NCBI GenBank assembly: GCA_018343915.1
Contig: JABRWF010000005.1
Location: 2,329,001-2,393,000 of the forward strand
Source of the DNA: Agroathelia rolfsii
Taxonomy: Eukaryota; Basidiomycota; Agaricomycetes; Amylocorticiales; Amylocorticiaceae
Length of the DNA stretch: 64,000 bases
Reading direction: 5' to 3'
Position 1 is the first letter of the stretch. Each line of letters starts with the position of its first letter. A program made the translations under genes and the position numbers. Under the pieces are notes generated by a model. That model had not been told where the DNA came from, did not search any database, and saw nothing but the letters and a program-made list of their open reading frames with translations. Of this stretch, positions 60,550 through 64,000 are shown one piece after another.

Positions 60550-62146
60550 ACTATCTCAGCAGGGCTGGAGGACGGGCAAGAGGAGCAGAGAGGAAGGCAA
60601 GCAGCAATGCAATCGCCCACTGTAGTAGTAATTGTAGCCTCTCTCTTGTTGTCCAGGAACACAAAACGTATCTAATTTTCAAGCTCCGACATATGTCCTT
60701 CGTCATAGCGCCCTATTGCTTCCGAACCCTATATTTGTGCCTCAAGTGTACAAGCGTCTGTGTAGTAGTACTAGTAGTCATTACAATCACTTTGTAGTTA
60801 ATCTTGTGGTAGTGAGCCACTTGCATGCTAGCAGGCATATGGCCAGCCAGCTACACCTTCGCCTGATTATCGCATGCGGCGATTATCATTTTAGTCTCAT
60901 GCGTGTCAGCCAGCACCTGCGTCGGCTTTTTTAAGGATCCAGCTTTTTATATGGCGACTGGTGACTCTGGCTATATCTGTCTGTGCTCGTTTCTCACAGC
61001 CCTCCCTACTGAGTTGGCCGTGTCTGTCCATCCCATTTATCTGCGGAGCTTTCATCTCCGTCACAATCATGCGCCTCGGGCGCCAGCAGGGGTGTGCTTC
61101 CATATTAGGCCTGATACCATGTGCCGCGTTTGGACGGGGGCTTGTTGACCGTGTTTATTTATTTATTTTGCCTTTCTGGCTTCACTTTCCATCATGTTGG
61201 TTGGATTTGAATACAAAATATTCGGAAGAATTCCGAAACGTTCTCGCTACGCTTGAAGGAAAAGGCAGGCTCATCATACCATTGTTTCACCGATAACGCG
61301 ACTGTCGATACTCGCCTTCGGACGAACAGAACGATGACAGACCTCAGTGTAGTTTCAATACTCAAAAAATATCCATATCTTCGGTAAAACTCCACGCTCA
61401 TCATTTGCTGCTGCTTAGTAATCTCCTTCTATTTTGCTATCATACGCCTGATCATGTCAGTGAGCTCCAAGAGCTTCCTTTGTGCGGATGATTATCACCA
61501 TTGTAGATGCGATCTTTAGTCTGCACGGCCTCGCTTCCCTTCTCCGGACCCACAACACGTCTCACACCCCCGCATACTAGTCCCGTCCGAAATCGAAATT
61601 AATCAATTTTATTCAAAATGAAGAAAATCGATGCTAGAATACTCTTGTCAGCTAAATCATTCAGTGCACGTCACATCCTGGTCACACGCCCTGACAACAG
61701 ACAAGAGTATTCTGACATACTGCTTTCTAGAATCATGGGCCAGTGGTACATGTAGAAAAAGTCAAGAACGACCCCTGTTCATTTAAATGTGCAACGCGTT
61801 CTTTCATAATTTCAACTACCACTAAACAGCAGTTTCAGCTAAATAGTTGAAATATGATATCACACATTCATCCAATTAAAGTCAACGGCGCATGGGATTA
61901 TCTTTAACAGCCTCTATCGTCACCACTCTTAGCCTAAATCAAATCGATCGACACAAACAAACCCTCTACCTCAAGCCAGACATATGTAAAGCGTTGGTAA
62001 ATTATTTTTCATTGAAAGAATGTATACTAGTTGCAACGGATAGTCCGATAATGCAATGCAAATAAAGAGTGTGTATGTATAACGAATGTAGAGTCACATT
62101 CTAGAAGATTCCATTCCTCTTCCCAATAAAGCCCAAAGATGAAATT
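60550..62146. other. Intergenic region of about 1.6 kb
   Basis: Upstream of the gene starting at 60549 and 3' of the repeat protein. Apart from the inverted repeat listed separately I see no gene, tRNA or transposon; open frames at 60462-61296 lack motifs and look like chance frames. Confidence 0.55.
61636..61713. repeat. Perfect 14-bp inverted repeat with 50-base loop
   Basis: AGAATACTCTTGTC at 61636-61649 is the exact reverse complement of GACAAGAGTATTCT at 61700-61713. Could be a small hairpin RNA, a MITE remnant or chance; it is longer than expected by chance at this spacing. Confidence 0.7.
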
Positions 62147-63222
62147 TTAGTAGCCAAAGATGCTCAAGATGACATTGATGTTGAGAATGTTGAGAACATC
62201 GAGGGTGATCAAAACATTGAGGTAGACAACGAGCTTGACGTAGATGGCCACTGCAAGGCCAACGTAGACGGAGGCGCACAGCTTGAGGATAACGGTGATG
62301 AAGGCGGCGATGTCGACACTGAAAAGCAGATCCTCATTAATAAACCACATCTCTATGTCACGTAGACATCAACTTACACAAGGACAGCGAGGAGCGACTG
62401 GAATGCGCCGACACCGCTACCTGCAACCTTAACGACGGCAGTGATAGCAAGGAGGATAGCAATGCAAAGCTCAGTGACCACAGACACGAAAGCGTCGATG
62501 GTCAAGCTACCGGAGCCATTTGATGCAGCAATGATGACAGAGACATCAACGTTAACAAGATCATTAAGGCTGACGATAGCCTTCTGGAGGACAACGTGGA
62601 TGTCAGTCATAATGGGCTCGATCACCTCAGTGGTGCAGTTGCCGGAGACGACATTTTCTATATAGTCGATAAATAGCATATCTTACGGGCATTCAAGTGT
62701 TCACTTACGGAGCGCCTGAATACGATCTCCAACGTTCGTATTGACAATTTCAACTATGCCGATAACACCAATGTTGAGGTCAACATCAAGACCGGCACCA
62801 GAGCCAGAGTTGGAGCAAGCACTGCAGCTACCAGTGTTTACTGGGCTTGTAGGCACGGCGACCGAGGAGGTCACAACGTTCGTGACAGTGCTTGTCGCAC
62901 CACCGATCACGCTAGTGATGGTCTGCGTTCCCAAGTTTTTGGTGATGGTCGTAGTACCAAGGTTGATGGTGGAGGTACCAAGGTTCTTGGTGACAGTCGT
63001 CGTGCCCAAGTTGATAGTGGAAGTGCCCAGGTTGTTGGTAACCGTGGTCGTACCCAAGTTGATAGTAGAAGTGCCGATGGTGGTGGCACTAGCCTGGTCA
63101 CTACCAAGAGTGAGAGTGTTAACGTTGGTAGGATCATCGCTAGGGCATGGTACGGGGCTGGCACCAGTGAAGGCGCTGAGAGCAAGGGCGGCAAGGCCGG
63201 AGAGGAGAGCAAAAGAGCGCAT
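62147..63222 (-). CDS. Secreted or membrane protein with tandem Gly-Thr repeats, function unknown
   Basis: Exons (minus): 62709-63222, 62378-62657, 62147-62318; 321 residues. It begins MRSFALLSGLAALALSAFTG, a clear signal peptide. Residues about 45-110 hold four imperfect copies of a unit like NLGTSTINLGTTTVTK, rich in Thr/Gly/Asn and beta-prone. Then come SVNTGSCSACSNSGSG, a region with alternating hydrophobics (DLNIGVIGIVEIVN), and a C-terminal half with several hydrophobic helices (ELCIAILLAITAVVKVAG, VYVGLAVAIYVKLVVYL), ending NINVILSIFGY. Repeat plus hydrophobic C-terminus suggests a cell-surface or wall-associated protein. I recognise no named family. Confidence 0.82.
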
Positions 63223-64000
63223 CTTGAAAAAAGGAATGGGCTTGGGGAAGGATGGAAAAGAATGTGGGGGTGAAGAACTGTGAGACAGCAGACGAATTGA
63301 CTCAGTGGTCAGTGTGGAGCTATCGTCGATCGCTGTGCAGGTTTTATACTATTTTCCAGTCATCGATTTTCGTGTCTCATACCGTATGTGGTTTTCGCCA
63401 GGAATAATTTACAAAAATCTGATTCGATCGCTTGTGGCGCAACTCGTCTAGCGATTCACGCAGCTTCTGTTCTATACGGCAGTCCTCCGCAGGTGCAAAA
63501 CAATGTAATTTAGGCGTGCTCTTGGAATGAAAGTGCGGCCCACGGTGAAACACCTTGTCGTAATGCTTGGTTGTGCTAAATAGGTAAGTGAGCATGAATA
63601 AATTCTTTAGCCCTCCCAAAGCGGCGTATAGCCCTTTCCGTGTTACACTGCCCAAGTTCAAGGGTCAATGGCAAGGCCTCGAACATTATAAAAAATTTGT
63701 GCTCTGCACGAGGTCAATAAAATGTGCCTGAAAATTTGAGGTTGTCCAATTACCCGTATAGAGAGTAGAAACAGCTGAGAATCTTTAATGGGTCATTTTT
63801 GGCAATTCCAGTTCACAAATAGAGTCGCTGTGTTTCACCCCTCATCCATTTTGCCAAGCACGCGATGTCAGCCATCATGCGGCAGCTTCCAGTAATCCAG
63901 AAGTCCAAGAAATATATAGAACTTAGACCAGAAGAACGACGACGCGGATTATAATGTAAACACTCTAGAAATTGTGCGCCTAATATTACCCGCGGTAATT
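63223..64000. other. Promoter of the repeat protein and terminal intergenic DNA
   Basis: No supported gene. A 94-residue open frame at 63377-63661 (minus) lacks motifs. A 15-base palindrome (ATTACC-CGC-GGTAAT) lies at 63985-63999. Confidence 0.5.

Noticed and set aside
63377..63661. 94-residue open frame on the minus strand
   Set aside because: No motif, no clear splice partners, composition typical of intergenic DNA.
1..64000. CRISPR arrays, rRNA genes, bacterial operons, further tRNAs
   Set aside because: No regularly spaced repeats, no rRNA sequence and no second T-arm/acceptor combination were found; gene structure is eukaryotic throughout.

Overview
This is eukaryotic nuclear DNA from a filamentous fungus, most likely an Agaricomycete (mushroom-forming basidiomycete). 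Nearly every gene is cut by short introns of about 45-65 bases with GT..AG ends. Several exons are only 5-31 bases long. Gene types typical of basidiomycetes are present: a GPI-type chitin deacetylase, DUF7330-like proteins, HGD-loop kinases and a Ty3 element. I cannot name the species from sequence alone. All gene models were spliced by hand from reading frame, splice signals and family motifs, so boundaries are predictions.

Layout. 1-13 kb: the 3' part of a chitin deacetylase, two tandem DUF7330-like genes, a conserved fungal protein of unknown function, a GH78-type glycosidase carrying a one-base frameshift, and a third DUF7330-like gene. 13.5-25 kb is a housekeeping block: intron-containing tRNA-Pro(AGG), a gamma-tubulin complex (GCP) protein, the DBF4 subunit of the replication kinase DDK, a RING protein, and the INO80-complex actin-related protein Arp8. 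25-33 kb: a tandem pair of zinc-finger plus SDE3/MOV10-type RNA helicase genes. The left copy has in-frame stops; the right copy looks intact. 33-37 kb: an RS-rich SCI1-like protein, then ribosomal proteins uL1 and eL28, transcribed divergently from a promoter of about 190 bases.

37-52 kb is the most unusual part. Two protein-kinase genes point away from each other and are arms of an inverted duplication. The right arm ends with a degenerate copy of the eL28 3' end. Part of the kinase pair has been homogenised to near identity. A complete 10.4-kb Ty3/gypsy-type LTR retrotransposon with a perfect 5-bp target duplication sits between the kinase starts. Its gag-pol frame of about 2,558 codons has no detectable frameshift but carries 16 in-frame stops and several catalytic-site changes of the C-to-T/G-to-A type, which suggests RIP-like inactivation.

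52-64 kb: a ferric reductase, a small serine palmitoyltransferase subunit-like protein, a CUE-domain ER protein, a membrane-anchored coiled-coil protein of unknown function, and a secreted/membrane protein with tandem repeats. I found no rRNA, CRISPR or bacterial-type operon.
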